Below are positions 1 through 8,475 of a DNA stretch of 64,000 nt, in pieces. A program made the translations under genes and the position numbers. The DNA is from Aeromonas tecta (GTDB lineage: Bacteria > Pseudomonadota > Gammaproteobacteria > Enterobacterales > Aeromonadaceae). The stretch's first letter is position 1, and each line of letters starts with the position of its first letter. The DNA is taken from contig NZ_CDCA01000020.1 of NCBI RefSeq assembly GCF_000820185.1, positions 124,714 to 188,713 on the forward strand. The letters run 5' to 3'. The notes under the pieces are model-generated. The model did no database searches. It saw only the letters and a list, made by a program, of their open reading frames with translations, and had not been told where the DNA came from.

Positions 1-579
1 ATGAAAAAATATCTTTATCTTAGTGAGAAATGGTACTGTGAAGCGTGGGTAAATGGTGGTGAGATCCCAATAAAACTTGCAAGCACATATTTAAGTGATG
101 AGCGTAATGGAATCCTAACTCCAGATGAGAACCTAATTCATAAAAGTGAATATCCGGTACCTAGCCTGATGCAATATGGAATTTTAATCCAAGGGGTTAA
201 AAACTTTACAATAACGAACTCATACCATGGAACCCAGAGAATCCCTGATATTATTGGCGCTGATTATTATAAAGAAGATGGATTGATACTATCTTTTTGT
301 AATGTATTTAACCCTGAGATAGCAAAACGAATGGGAAAAGTTGCATGCGTTGAAATACTCGACATAAACACATTAAAGGATATTATAAGCAAGCAATTAT
401 CTTGCGATGTAATTGCGGATGATTGCAAATATACTAAAAACCACGAAAGAAATCACTTTCTCAAGTCAGTCAATGATGAATGGCAACATGAATATAGGTT
501 GTTTTGGAAATTACTAGAAAATAAAAATGTAACATTACCACCTGATATAGCTAGAGTTGTGCCGTTGCCAGAAAAGTAA
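1..579 (+). CDS. AT-rich accessory gene next to cos, function unknown
   Basis: The 192-residue product (starts MKKYLYLSEKWY) has no signal peptide or membrane segment. It is visibly AT-rich with many AAA, ATA and TTA codons, unlike the GC-rich phage genes beside it, which suggests separate acquisition. It lies just left of cos, where P2 carries its non-essential tin and old genes, so an exclusion or anti-phage role is a reasonable guess. Near the C-terminus it has KSVNDEWQHEYRLFW. The spacing of W, E and R there faintly recalls the end of DUF2971 proteins, but I do not claim membership. The ATG is the first base of the window, so an upstream start cannot be excluded. Confidence 0.7.
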   Translation: MKKYLYLSEKWYCEAWVNGGEIPIKLASTYLSDERNGILTPDENLIHKSEYPVPSLMQYGILIQGVKNFTITNSYHGTQRIPDIIGADYYKEDGLILSFCNVFNPEIAKRMGKVACVEILDINTLKDIISKQLSCDVIADDCKYTKNHERNHFLKSVNDEWQHEYRLFWKLLENKNVTLPPDIARVVPLPEK

Positions 580-741
580 AGCACTGACAGAGAGACTACT
601 AGGAGTGCGTGAAAGGAACTGACAGAAAGTGAAGGATCGGAAAGAGGATCTGAGGCTCGGCTCGCGGCCAGTGCTGGTGCAGGGCGCCATCGTCTGTCAC
701 CAATCTTTCAAGTGCATGGAAATCGACACATAAAGTGGGCA

Positions 742-753
742 GGCGAGGCGGGG
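742..753 (+). other. cos: cos-like site (cohesive-end core)
   Basis: The sequence GGCGAGGCGGGG matches, from memory, the first 12 bases of the 19-base cohesive end of P2. It lies between the portal gene and the left part of the genome, where cos lies in P2. The bases that follow (TCCCGAT) differ from P2, so the nick positions are inferred, not seen. Confidence 0.75.
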
Positions 754-903
754 TCCCGATTGCGCGCCAGCGGTGCTGGCAGGGGTCGGCAGGCGGCGCC
801 TGCCGCTCTGGGACGATGCTCGAGAATCAGTGAGTATGCTGGGCGCTGTTAGCGGGTAGATGCGGTAGCGGAGCACTCAAGCCGCCAGATGAGATACAAA
901 ACT

Positions 904-927
904 AAGCCCCCTCAGATGAGGGGGCTT
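904..927. terminator. Terminator after portal gene
   Basis: An 11-bp perfect stem (AAGCCCCCTCA / TGAGGGGGCTT) has a two-base loop. It is followed by TTTTCTT on the plus strand and TTAGTTTT on the minus strand. It probably ends the leftward P-Q transcript and may also stop rightward transcription. Confidence 0.8.
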
Positions 928-984
928 TTCTTACGCCATACGACGCACACAAACTCCAAGCGCTTGGTGTAACTCTAGCCTCGC

Positions 985-2031
985 CTATTCCGCCTGTACT
1001 GTCAGATCTGACAGTCGGTAGGGGTTGAAGCGGATAATCTCTTCCCCTGCCCAGTCATTGAGCGCCAGCAGGCTGGCCTTGATGCTGTCGATCTCGTTGA
1101 TGTCGAACACCTGGGCGGCCTTGGTCACATCGCCGAAGCCGCCGGTACTGTTCGGCATCACCCCCATCAGCTGGGGCGGTACCCGGTGAGTCGCCAGCTG
1201 GTCATCCCGGCTCACGTTCTTGATGCTGAGAAAATCATCCTTGGCTGCCACCTCGGCCACCGGGATCAGCTTCACCCCGTCCTTGCTGCCGCCCGGGGTG
1301 TAGAGCAGCAGGTTGCGGAAGTTGCCGGGGCCCTTACTCTGGCGCAGCGCTTCTTTCAGCTTGGCGATATCCCCCTCGTTCTGCACCGCATCGGTGATGT
1401 GCATGATGAAGCCGGCATGGCTGCCGTTCTCGTAGTAGCGGCGGCGAAACAGGGTGGCCGACTCGTTGAGCAGGGTGGAGTTGAGCCCGCCGACATAGTC
1501 AGGGATGCCGTAGATCTCCTGGTTGATGTCGGCCTCCAATACATGGCCCACACGCCCCGCGGGCAGGGCCTGCTCCTGCCCTGGCTGGGCAATCCACCAA
1601 TAGGCATCCAGATCCAGTCCGCGCCGAGTGTACTTGGCGCGCAGATGGTCATAGCGCAGCACCCCACCGATCCGGTTCTGCACCGCCTGCAGGTAGCCGT
1701 TGCCGAAGATCAGATAGTCCAGCGCCAGCCCGGTGAAACTGGCCAGGTTCAGCTTCGGATGGGGGATGAAGCACGAACGCAGGATGTTGCGTTTCACCTG
1801 GATGGCCGAGGCATGGTGCACCCCGGCCCGATAGACCCGCGATAAACCATTGAGCGAGAGCGGCGGCTCATACCAACGGCCGTTGTGCATCGCCTCCAGA
1901 TAGTCGAACACCTCCCGCTGGGAGAGCACCGGTACCGGCTCACCAAAGCTGAACGCCTCGATGGCCTCGGCTCCGGGTTGTTGGGTCGCCGTCACCGGCG
2001 AGGTATGGCGCTGCTGGCGGCGCTTTGTCAT
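985..2031 (-). CDS. Q: Phage portal protein (gpQ)
   Basis: The 348-residue product is a P2 gpQ-type portal, the dodecameric ring at the capsid vertex through which DNA enters and to which the tail joins. Family features seen are an N-terminal basic stretch, the FSFGEPVPVL segment, a long central domain (FGNGYLQ, near residue 110) and GGFGDVTKAAQVF near residue 300. Its ATG overlaps the stop of the terminase gene by four bases, so the two are translationally coupled in one leftward operon. Length is normal for the family. Confidence 0.93.
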   Translation of the reverse strand: MTKRRQQRHTSPVTATQQPGAEAIEAFSFGEPVPVLSQREVFDYLEAMHNGRWYEPPLSLNGLSRVYRAGVHHASAIQVKRNILRSCFIPHPKLNLASFTGLALDYLIFGNGYLQAVQNRIGGVLRYDHLRAKYTRRGLDLDAYWWIAQPGQEQALPAGRVGHVLEADINQEIYGIPDYVGGLNSTLLNESATLFRRRYYENGSHAGFIMHITDAVQNEGDIAKLKEALRQSKGPGNFRNLLLYTPGGSKDGVKLIPVAEVAAKDDFLSIKNVSRDDQLATHRVPPQLMGVMPNSTGGFGDVTKAAQVFDINEIDSIKASLLALNDWAGEEIIRFNPYRLSDLTVQAE

Positions 2032-3800
2032 GCGAAAATCTCCATCATGCTGGTATTAGCACCGGTGGCACCTGCCAGCGGCTCATGTAACAGGGCCTGC
2101 ATCGTCGCCCAAGCGATGTCTGCGTGGCTGGTTTCTTCGGAGCGGCTGGCCTCAAAGGTCGGCATCTTGCCGCCTGCGGTCACGGCGCGGCGGATACTCA
2201 TAAAGGCGGCCGCCAGATCGGTCCAGCCGCTGTCGAACTCCAGCCGCCCCTTGTTCATCACATCCTGCGCCTTCATCACCATCTGGATTTTCACGCTCGG
2301 GTTGTACTGGATGGCCGTCACCGCCGGATAGAACTGCTTCACCAGCTGATAAACCCCCTCCCCGATGCCAGTGGTATCGATACCGATGTACCCCACGTTG
2401 TAGCGATCGCACATGGCCCGGATGGCTCGCGCCTGGGCGTCGAAGTCCATACCGCTCCAGCGGTGGCGCTCGAGCACCCGGAACTTGCCACCAGGTACTG
2501 CCGGCGGGGCCAGTACGACACACCCTGCGCTGTCACTACCGACAGCGCCTTTGGCGGGGTCATAACCGATCCACACCGACCTGTTGCCCAGCGGGCGCAG
2601 GGCAAAGGGCTTGTAGTCGTCCCACAACTCCCAGCTGTCCACCATGCAGCGCTGCAAAGTCGCGAGCGGGAACACGCTGGACGTATCGTCCATGAACTCG
2701 CACATCAACAGGTTGCGATATTCCTCCTCGGAGTACTCGCCACGTAGCTGATCCAGGTCAAACAGGTCGCAGCCGCCGCGCACCGCATCCTCGACCGTGA
2801 CGATCTGCCTCCACTGGCCATCGGCGCACAGCTTGCCGCCAGACAAATTGGCGTGGCTGAGGTCAATCTCGACCCGGTCAGCCTTGGGCTTGCCACGGTT
2901 GAAATTTTCCCCTGACCAGAACTTATAAGCGGGATGGGAGAGGCTGGACGGGGTGGAGATGTAGGTCTGGCGCCACTTCTTGTGCATCGCCATGCCCGAC
3001 GCCACCTTGCGAAAATCCTGAAAACCATGGATCCAGAAATACTCATCCATGTAGATGTTGCCGTGATAGCCCTGAGCGGTGCGCGTATTGGTACCGAGAA
3101 AATACATGTGAGCCCCGTTCGGCAGCACCATGGGGTCGCCCTTGAGATCAACTCCCTCCTCTTTGGCAAACTGGATGATGTATTGCTTGAACATGTGGGC
3201 CTGCGCCTTGCTGGCCGACAGAAATATCTGATTGCGTCCAGTGACCAAGGCATCGATGAACGCCTCGAAGGCAAAATAAAACGTCGCCCCGATCTGGCGC
3301 GACTTGAGCAGGTCGCGGATCCGGTGCAGCTTGCCCGCCTCGTACCAGGTGCGTTGATAGCCAAACATGGTCGACTCGAATCGCTCGATTAACCGTTCCT
3401 GCTGCTCGGGCTCGACCACATTGCGCTCGGGCGTCTTCTTTGGCCCCTTGTTGCGGTTCGCCACCTTGGGATTGAGGTCGGCCTCATTGCCGCCATTGCT
3501 GTACTTGTTGACCCGGGCAATCCGCTCAAGCTGGCGGCCCAGCAGGTCAATCTCCTTGAAGTCGCCGCCGCTTTTCACATCCTTGGCAATCAACTGGCAC
3601 ATCCGCGATTCGATGGCGAAGTCGACCCGGTCAATGGGTTTGATGTCATCCCAGCCGTCGCGCTTCTTCCAGGTCGAGACTGTCCCCTCCGGCGTTTGCA
3701 GCAATTCAGCAATGGCGCGGAGCTGGTAGCCCTGAAAGAACAGGTGCATGGCCTGCCGTCTGGGTTCGATATGGGGGAAAACTAAGGGTGTTGTCGTCAT
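2028..3800 (-). CDS. P: Terminase large subunit, ATPase/nuclease (gpP)
   Basis: The 590-residue product packages DNA into the prohead and cuts cos. Residues 12-50 form a helix-turn-helix-like segment (LRAIAELLQTPEGTVSTWKKR) typical of gpP. The Walker A-type KSRQIGAT is at 166-173 and Walker B (IYMDEY) at 249-254. The C-terminal half has RNase H-like nuclease acidic motifs (WIGYDPAKG and IGIDTTGIGEG). It is first in a leftward operon with the portal gene. Its start is 43 bases from the inverted-repeat operator at 3843-3869, shared with the divergent O gene. Confidence 0.95.
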   Translation of the reverse strand: MTTTPLVFPHIEPRRQAMHLFFQGYQLRAIAELLQTPEGTVSTWKKRDGWDDIKPIDRVDFAIESRMCQLIAKDVKSGGDFKEIDLLGRQLERIARVNKYSNGGNEADLNPKVANRNKGPKKTPERNVVEPEQQERLIERFESTMFGYQRTWYEAGKLHRIRDLLKSRQIGATFYFAFEAFIDALVTGRNQIFLSASKAQAHMFKQYIIQFAKEEGVDLKGDPMVLPNGAHMYFLGTNTRTAQGYHGNIYMDEYFWIHGFQDFRKVASGMAMHKKWRQTYISTPSSLSHPAYKFWSGENFNRGKPKADRVEIDLSHANLSGGKLCADGQWRQIVTVEDAVRGGCDLFDLDQLRGEYSEEEYRNLLMCEFMDDTSSVFPLATLQRCMVDSWELWDDYKPFALRPLGNRSVWIGYDPAKGAVGSDSAGCVVLAPPAVPGGKFRVLERHRWSGMDFDAQARAIRAMCDRYNVGYIGIDTTGIGEGVYQLVKQFYPAVTAIQYNPSVKIQMVMKAQDVMNKGRLEFDSGWTDLAAAFMSIRRAVTAGGKMPTFEASRSEETSHADIAWATMQALLHEPLAGATGANTSMMEIFA

Positions 3801-3842
3801 GGCGCCAGTCTACCGACCCAAGCAAACCCTCTGACGCCCGCG

Positions 3843-3869
3843 CCAGTGTATCCGCCGTAGATACACTGG
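3843..3869. promoter_or_regulatory. Late-operon inverted repeat 1 (P/O divergent control region)
   Basis: Perfect 10-bp arms, CCAGTGTATC and GATACACTGG, are separated by seven bases (CGCCGTA). Identical arms occur at 10940-10966 and 15225-15251, each in front of a late operon. P2 late promoters carry a TGT-N12-ACA dyad bound by Ogr; this one is TGT-N13-ACA. Function as an activator site is inferred from position and repetition. This copy lies between divergent P and O, and so could serve both. Confidence 0.75.
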
Positions 3870-3948
3870 CCGCTGATTGCGCGATCCCGCCTGTCACCCA
3901 GACCATAACCGCGACATCACCATCCAATCACCAAAGGGATCCCAGCTC

Positions 3949-4770
3949 ATGGCTAAGTCCAAATTTTTCCGTGTTGCCGTCGAAGGGGGCACGACCGATG
4001 GCCGCACCATCACCCGCGAATGGATTGAACAGATGGCCAAGCGCTACAGCCAGTCCACCTACGGCGCCCGGGTCAATATGGAACACATTCGAGGCTTCGA
4101 CCCCAACGGTCAGTTCAAGATGTACGGCGACATCACCGCAGCCAAGACCGAAGAGGTCGACATGGAAGGTGAGAAGCGCCTGGCCCTGTTCGTACAGATC
4201 GACCCGACCCCTGAATTGGTCGAACTGAACAAGAAGCGCCAGAAGGTGTTCACCTCTGTCGAAATCCACCCGAACCTGAACGAGAAAGGCGCCTACCTGA
4301 TGGGGCTGGCCGTCACCGACAGCCCGGCCAGCCTCGGCACCGAAATGCTCCAATTCTGCAGCAAGGCCTCGACCAACCCGCTGGCCGAGCGCAAACAGCA
4401 CAAGGAGTGCCTGTTCACCGCGGCGCTGGAAACCGTCATCGAATTCGAAAACGAAGCCGACAAAGGCCCCGGCCTGCTGGAACGGGTCACCGCGCTGTTT
4501 TCCACCCACACGAAGCAATCCACCGCGGACTTAAGCGATGTGCATCAGGCCGTCGAGGCCGTGGCCAAAGAAGTGACCGCCATCGATAACGACCTGCAGA
4601 AGAAGTTCAGCGAGCAGGCCCTGACCATCACCGCACTGACCAGCCAACAGGAAGCCACTGCCAAGGCACTGGCCAACCTCACAGCCCAGCTGGAAGACCA
4701 GGAAGATTTCAGCCACAAACGCCAGCCCGCCACTGGCGCCCAAGGCACCACCATCGAAACCGATTGCTAA
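3949..4770 (+). CDS. O: Capsid scaffolding protein with protease domain (gpO)
   Basis: The 273-residue product combines an internal scaffold with a serine protease that matures the capsid proteins. D17, H46 and S103 line up with the catalytic triad of P2 gpO (Asp19, His48, Ser107). The C-terminal part (about 200-255) is a heptad-rich coiled coil expected of the scaffold. The ATG at 3949 gives MAKSKFFRVAVEGG, which matches the family N-terminus; an in-frame extension upstream to 3877 would run to within 8 bases of the operator and is not used. Confidence 0.94.
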   Translation: MAKSKFFRVAVEGGTTDGRTITREWIEQMAKRYSQSTYGARVNMEHIRGFDPNGQFKMYGDITAAKTEEVDMEGEKRLALFVQIDPTPELVELNKKRQKVFTSVEIHPNLNEKGAYLMGLAVTDSPASLGTEMLQFCSKASTNPLAERKQHKECLFTAALETVIEFENEADKGPGLLERVTALFSTHTKQSTADLSDVHQAVEAVAKEVTAIDNDLQKKFSEQALTITALTSQQEATAKALANLTAQLEDQEDFSHKRQPATGAQGTTIETDC

Positions 4771-4781
4771 GGACCCCATCC

Positions 4782-5813
4782 ATGCGTAATGAAACCCGCC
4801 AGAAGTTCAACGAGTTCACCGGCAAGGTAGCCAAACTCAACGCCATCACCAGCGCCATGGTGCAATTCAACGTGCAGCCCAGTGTCCAACAGACCCTGGA
4901 AACCAAGATGCAGGAGTCGGTCGCCTTCCTCGCCATGATCAACATGGTGCCGGTGGATGAACTCAAGGGGCAGAAAGTCGGCATCGGTATCAGCAGCACC
5001 ATCGCGGGCCGAACCAATACCGATACCAAAGACCGCCAGCCCAACAACCCGGCCGCCCTGTATGACCACAACTACGAGTGCGCCCAGACCAACTACGACA
5101 CCATGATCGGCTATGCCCAGCTCGATTCGTGGGCCAAGTTCCCTGACTTCCAGACCCGTATCCGCGACGCCATCATCACCCGCCAGGGACTGGATCGCAT
5201 CATGATTGGCTGGCACGGCACCAGTGCGGCACCAGACACTGATCGCAATGCCAACCCCTTGCTGCAAGACGTCAACATCGGCTGGCTGCAGCACATTCGC
5301 ACGGATGCCCCGGCCCAGGTCATGAGCGAAGGCATTGATGGCAGCGGCAAGATCTACGTGGATGCCGCCGACGGCGACTACAAGAACCTCGACGCCCTGG
5401 TGTTCGACGCCGTCAACGAGCTGATCAAACCCTGGTTCCAGGACGACACCGAACTGGTGGTCATCTGCGGCCGTAAGCTGCTGTCCGACAAGTATTTCCC
5501 CATCATCAACGACGCCAGCGACAACCAGAACAAGCTGGCCGGTCAGGTGCTCGTGAGCCAGAAGCAGATCGGCGGCCTCAAGGCCGTGCGCGTCCCCTTC
5601 TTCCCCGACAACGCCCTGCTGATCACCAAGCTCAGCAACCTCTCCATCTACTGGCAAGACGGTGCCCGCCGCCGCCACATTGAGGAAGAACCCAAGCGCA
5701 ACCGTATCGTCAACTACGAAAGCTCCAACGACGCCTACGTGGTGGTGGATTACGACTGTGTCGCTCTGGTCGAAAACATCGTCATGGGGCCGAACCCGGC
5801 CCCCGGCGCATAA
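4782..5813 (+). CDS. N: Major capsid protein precursor (gpN)
   Basis: The 343-residue product begins MRNETRQKFNEFTGKVAKLN, the typical start of P2-type HK97-fold capsid proteins, and keeps the family blocks GIGISSTIAGRTNT and YYDT-type loops through the body. gpO is expected to trim the N-terminus during maturation. It lies 11 bases after O, with GGA upstream of the ATG. The ATG at 4764 in the same frame overlaps O and lacks a better ribosome site. Confidence 0.95.
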   Translation: MRNETRQKFNEFTGKVAKLNAITSAMVQFNVQPSVQQTLETKMQESVAFLAMINMVPVDELKGQKVGIGISSTIAGRTNTDTKDRQPNNPAALYDHNYECAQTNYDTMIGYAQLDSWAKFPDFQTRIRDAIITRQGLDRIMIGWHGTSAAPDTDRNANPLLQDVNIGWLQHIRTDAPAQVMSEGIDGSGKIYVDAADGDYKNLDALVFDAVNELIKPWFQDDTELVVICGRKLLSDKYFPIINDASDNQNKLAGQVLVSQKQIGGLKAVRVPFFPDNALLITKLSNLSIYWQDGARRRHIEEEPKRNRIVNYESSNDAYVVVDYDCVALVENIVMGPNPAPGA

Positions 5814-5822
5814 GGGGGTGAC

Positions 5823-6503
5823 ATGACTCCCGCTCGTCGACACCGCGAAAAAGCACTGGCCGCCCTGCAAGGGGCGGCCTCTCCTCAATTCGACCAGGTA
5901 CGCGCCAACGCCTATGAACTCCAGCTGATGCAGTTGGCCGAACACCGCCGCACCCTCAAGGGCATCCAGAGCATCGAGCGCAAGATAGACGCCAAGCGCC
6001 CCATGCTGACCGTCTACAAACCTTGGATTGATGGCCTGTTGGCCGCCGACCGAGGCGGACAAGATGACGTCCTGGTCACCGTCATGCTCTGGCACCTCGA
6101 CACTGGCGATCTCGAAGGGGCTTTCCCTATGGCCGACTACGTGATCCGCCATGGCCTCAGCACCCCGGACCGCTACGAGCGCACCGCCGCCACCATGATT
6201 GCCGAAGAGGTGGCCGACACAGCCATCAAGCTGCAAGAGGCAGGCAATGGCCCCATCTGCGGGTTGCTCTATACGTACCTCGGCCTGCTTGAACCCTGCG
6301 ACATCTTCGACCAGGTGCGCGCCAAGCTGCACAAGGCCGTGGGCCGCGCCGCGCTGGCCGAAGGGCACAAGCCGCAAGCCGCCGAGCACTACCGCCGCGC
6401 CATCGAACTGCACGACAAGGTGGGCATCAAGAAGGAGCTCGAAGTGCTCGAGCGCGAGCTGAAAAAAGAACAAGGAGAGAGCCATGCCGCGCTATCGCAA
6501 TAA
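5823..6503 (+). CDS. M: Terminase small (endonuclease) subunit (gpM)
   Basis: The 226-residue product works with gpP to recognise and cut cos. It has the family N-terminus (MTPARRHREKALAALQ) and a helical central region with LMQLAEHRRTLKGIQSIERK, followed by the conserved VYKPWIDGLL and VMLWHLDTGD blocks. Its start lies nine bases after the capsid stop with GGGGGTGAC as ribosome site. Its 3' end overlaps the next small gene by 20 bases. Confidence 0.94.
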   Translation: MTPARRHREKALAALQGAASPQFDQVRANAYELQLMQLAEHRRTLKGIQSIERKIDAKRPMLTVYKPWIDGLLAADRGGQDDVLVTVMLWHLDTGDLEGAFPMADYVIRHGLSTPDRYERTAATMIAEEVADTAIKLQEAGNGPICGLLYTYLGLLEPCDIFDQVRAKLHKAVGRAALAEGHKPQAAEHYRRAIELHDKVGIKKELEVLERELKKEQGESHAALSQ

Positions 6504-6765
6504 ACCGGTTGAGATCGAAGCCCTGCAATGGACGGGTCACAACCTCACAGAGATCCAAAGGCTCGTGAAGCCATGTCACCTGTTCTTTGACCAAGAGGGC
6601 ATGAAGTTCCGCACTGCGATAGGAACGATACCAGCCAATATTGGCGACTTCATTGTCAAGGCAGTGGACGGTAGTTGTTGCCCTTGCCCTCCGAAATTAT
6701 TCGCCGCCGTCTATGAGCGAGTCACACCAGAACAGCAGCCCGACGCCCAAGGCGGCGGCAGCTAA
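6484..6765 (+). CDS. Small phage protein of unknown function
   Basis: The 93-residue product starts MPRYRNKPVEIEALQWTG and contains GDFIVKAVDGSCCPCPPKLFAAVYE. I recognise this pattern (PVEIEALQW, then GDFIVKG and a C-terminal YE) from small uncharacterised proteins in many phages, but no function is known to me. It is inserted between M and L, where P2 has no gene, and overlaps the end of M. A CCPCP cluster might bind metal; that is speculation. Confidence 0.75.
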   Translation: MPRYRNKPVEIEALQWTGHNLTEIQRLVKPCHLFFDQEGMKFRTAIGTIPANIGDFIVKAVDGSCCPCPPKLFAAVYERVTPEQQPDAQGGGS

Positions 6766-6862
6766 CCGAGCGAACCCCGCACCCTGGGCGGCTCGGGCCT
6801 GACGAATGCGTTTCGCATACCAGACGGCCCGACCACCGCCCAACAAGCGGAGAAGGAACAAC

Positions 6863-7333
6863 ATGAGCACCGGATTCATTGCCAATGCACCAACTGCACC
6901 AGCCGAAGGAGAGATAACCTCCAACCCTTTCTGGCCGGCGATCTCGCTGTCTGATCTACGCGAAACCGTCCGGCTCGATGGCACCGTCACCACCGCACGC
7001 CTCACCCATGCAGTGATCGACGCCATCACCAGCGTCAACCGGGATCTGGCTGATTGGCGCACTGCCCGCCAGGACGAAGGCCACACCACTCTGGCCGCCG
7101 TGCCGAGCGAGCGCATCAACAACGAATCGGTGTACCTGCACAGCTACCGGCGCGCCGTCTATGCCATGGCCCGCGCCAACCTGCTGGAACGCTACACCGA
7201 CTACAGCGCCACCGGTGACGGCGTCAAAGGGGCCGATGCCAAGATCGTGAGCTCTGACGACCTCTACCGGGATGCCCGTTTTGCCATCCGCGACATCCTC
7301 GGCACCACCCACAACACGGTGGAGCTGATCTGA
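6863..7333 (+). CDS. L: Head completion/stabilisation protein (gpL)
   Basis: The 156-residue product stabilises the DNA-filled head and provides the tail connection. Family blocks seen are ITSNPFWPAISLSDLRETVR and, later, ERINNESVYLHSYRRAVYA. The ATG at 6863 has GGAGAAGGAAC upstream and gives the normal family length; an in-frame start at 6806 would add a proline/arginine-rich tail unlike the family. The stop overlaps the X start (TGATG). Confidence 0.92.
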   Translation: MSTGFIANAPTAPAEGEITSNPFWPAISLSDLRETVRLDGTVTTARLTHAVIDAITSVNRDLADWRTARQDEGHTTLAAVPSERINNESVYLHSYRRAVYAMARANLLERYTDYSATGDGVKGADAKIVSSDDLYRDARFAIRDILGTTHNTVELI

Positions 7334-7536
7334 TGCAACTGCGCAGCCAACAGGGCGACACCCTCGATCTCATCCTGTTCCGGCACTACGGCTACACCGC
7401 AGGCATCACTGAGCAAGTGCTCAACCTCAACCCCGGTTTGGCCGCGCTCGGCCCCATCATCCCGACCGGGACCCTTATCACAATGCCAGCGGCCCCCACC
7501 CAGGCCGAGCAACCGCTGATCCAGCTATGGGACTGA
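7333..7536 (+). CDS. X: Tail protein X (LysM-like)
   Basis: The 67-residue product matches gpX: MQLRSQQGDTLDLILFRHYG, then a LNPGLAALGPIIPTGTLITMP segment resembling a LysM repeat. It is a small baseplate-associated protein needed for tail assembly. The start is coupled to the L stop. Confidence 0.92.
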   Translation: MQLRSQQGDTLDLILFRHYGYTAGITEQVLNLNPGLAALGPIIPTGTLITMPAAPTQAEQPLIQLWD

Positions 7537-7553
7537 CCCATGAGAACACCGAC

Positions 7554-7784
7554 ATGAGCCGCCTCGACGACGAACTCGAACGACTGGCCGACATCAGCGA
7601 ACAGAAAATCGCTGCCCGCATTCATGCCGCCCGCATCAGTGGCACCGGCCCTCACTACTGCATCGACTGCGAAAACCCCATCCCGCAGGCCCGCCGTGAA
7701 GCGATCCGGGGCTGCGAACGCTGTGCCGAGTGCCAGACCATCCATGAATTCCAAACCGCTCGCCATTACGGCGGCAAACGATAA
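7554..7784 (+). CDS. TraR/DksA-type zinc-finger protein
   Basis: The 76-residue product has a C4 zinc finger (CIDCENPIP...CERCAEC) after a helical N-terminus, the layout of phage and plasmid TraR proteins. These bind the secondary channel of RNA polymerase and mimic DksA/ppGpp. The ATG at 7554 gives the usual TraR length; an in-frame ATG at 7527 overlapping X is the alternative. It sits between X and the holin genes, so it is expressed late. A role in shifting host transcription is inferred from the family. Confidence 0.85.
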   Translation: MSRLDDELERLADISEQKIAARIHAARISGTGPHYCIDCENPIPQARREAIRGCERCAECQTIHEFQTARHYGGKR

Positions 7785-7799
7785 CAACAGGAGAGCACG

Positions 7800-8165
7800 A
7801 TGCCAGAACCGATCTCATCCAGTGCAGCAACCAGCACCCTCACCGGTCTGGCGCTGCTGTCACTGTTCCCCGGCCTTGATATCGAAGTGGTACTGGCAGC
7901 ATTCGCCGGAGCCATGGTATTCATCGCCACCACCACCGAACTCGGCAATCTGCGCAAAGCAGGGCTGTTTGTCGCGGCCTTCATCATCGGGATCCTCTTT
8001 GCCGATCAGGTAGCCGCCATCATGACAACCGTTCTACCTGCCAAGGCTGCCGGCAGCCCGCGTGCTATCGGTGCCTTGCTGGCATCGGCGATGGCCGTCC
8101 ATTTGTTGCAATGGGCCTTGCGCAAAGCGCCGGAAGACCTGTTCAAACTCCGCAAAGGGGGCTGA
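7800..8165 (+). CDS. Putative phage holin
   Basis: The 121-residue product has three hydrophobic segments (about 12-50, 55-75 and 85-105) and a charged C-terminal tail (RKAPEDLFKLRKGG). It has GGAG six bases before the ATG and comes first of the lysis genes. It is assigned as a pore-forming holin or antiholin from topology and position ahead of the muramidase, not from a specific motif. Confidence 0.75.
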   Translation: MPEPISSSAATSTLTGLALLSLFPGLDIEVVLAAFAGAMVFIATTTELGNLRKAGLFVAAFIIGILFADQVAAIMTTVLPAKAAGSPRAIGALLASAMAVHLLQWALRKAPEDLFKLRKGG

Positions 8166-8166
8166 C

Positions 8167-8475
8167 ATGCTGACCATCCTCTACGCCATGATCTGCGCCG
8201 CCATCGCCCTGCGACTGGCTACCTTCAACCGCAACGGGGGCGACTACCGCCCCCTGCCTGCCATGCTGGCATGGGTCATCACTGTGGCCGCCGGCTCCGT
8301 GCCACTGCGCGCCATGCTGGGTGCCTTGCCATCACCGGATCCCGCCGCTGTCCTGTTGGCCGCCGTGCTGCTCACTGCCCTGATCGGTTCTCGCGGCTCC
8401 GTCATGCGCCTGCTGCCACGCCGTCGCCAGCAACCGACCACCGCCAGCCACCTGAACGGGAGGTATCAACCATGA
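8167..8475 (+). CDS. Second holin-like membrane protein
   Basis: The 102-residue product has three hydrophobic segments (1-18, about 30-50 and 60-78) and a basic tail. Its opening and its RNGGDYRP segment resemble the 3TM holin family Pfam Phage_holin_3_7. The start follows the previous stop by one base and the end overlaps the endolysin start by four bases. With its neighbour it probably forms a holin/antiholin pair; which is which cannot be told from sequence. Confidence 0.75.
   Translation: MLTILYAMICAAIALRLATFNRNGGDYRPLPAMLAWVITVAAGSVPLRAMLGALPSPDPAAVLLAAVLLTALIGSRGSVMRLLPRRRQQPTTASHLNGRYQP

Larger units (their letters stand above)
580..984. other. Intergenic region holding cos and a terminator
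   Basis: No convincing gene lies in these 405 bases. They hold the cos-like sequence at 742-753, surrounding GC-rich repeats that may serve as terminase binding or packaging sequence, and a terminator hairpin at 904-927 that ends the leftward portal operon. Confidence 0.7.

Noticed and set aside
4767-6485. A 572-codon open frame on the minus strand opposite N and M
   Set aside because: It is the mirror of GC-rich coding sequence; the plus-strand capsid and terminase genes are certain, and the minus product is low-complexity (V, H, G, Q).
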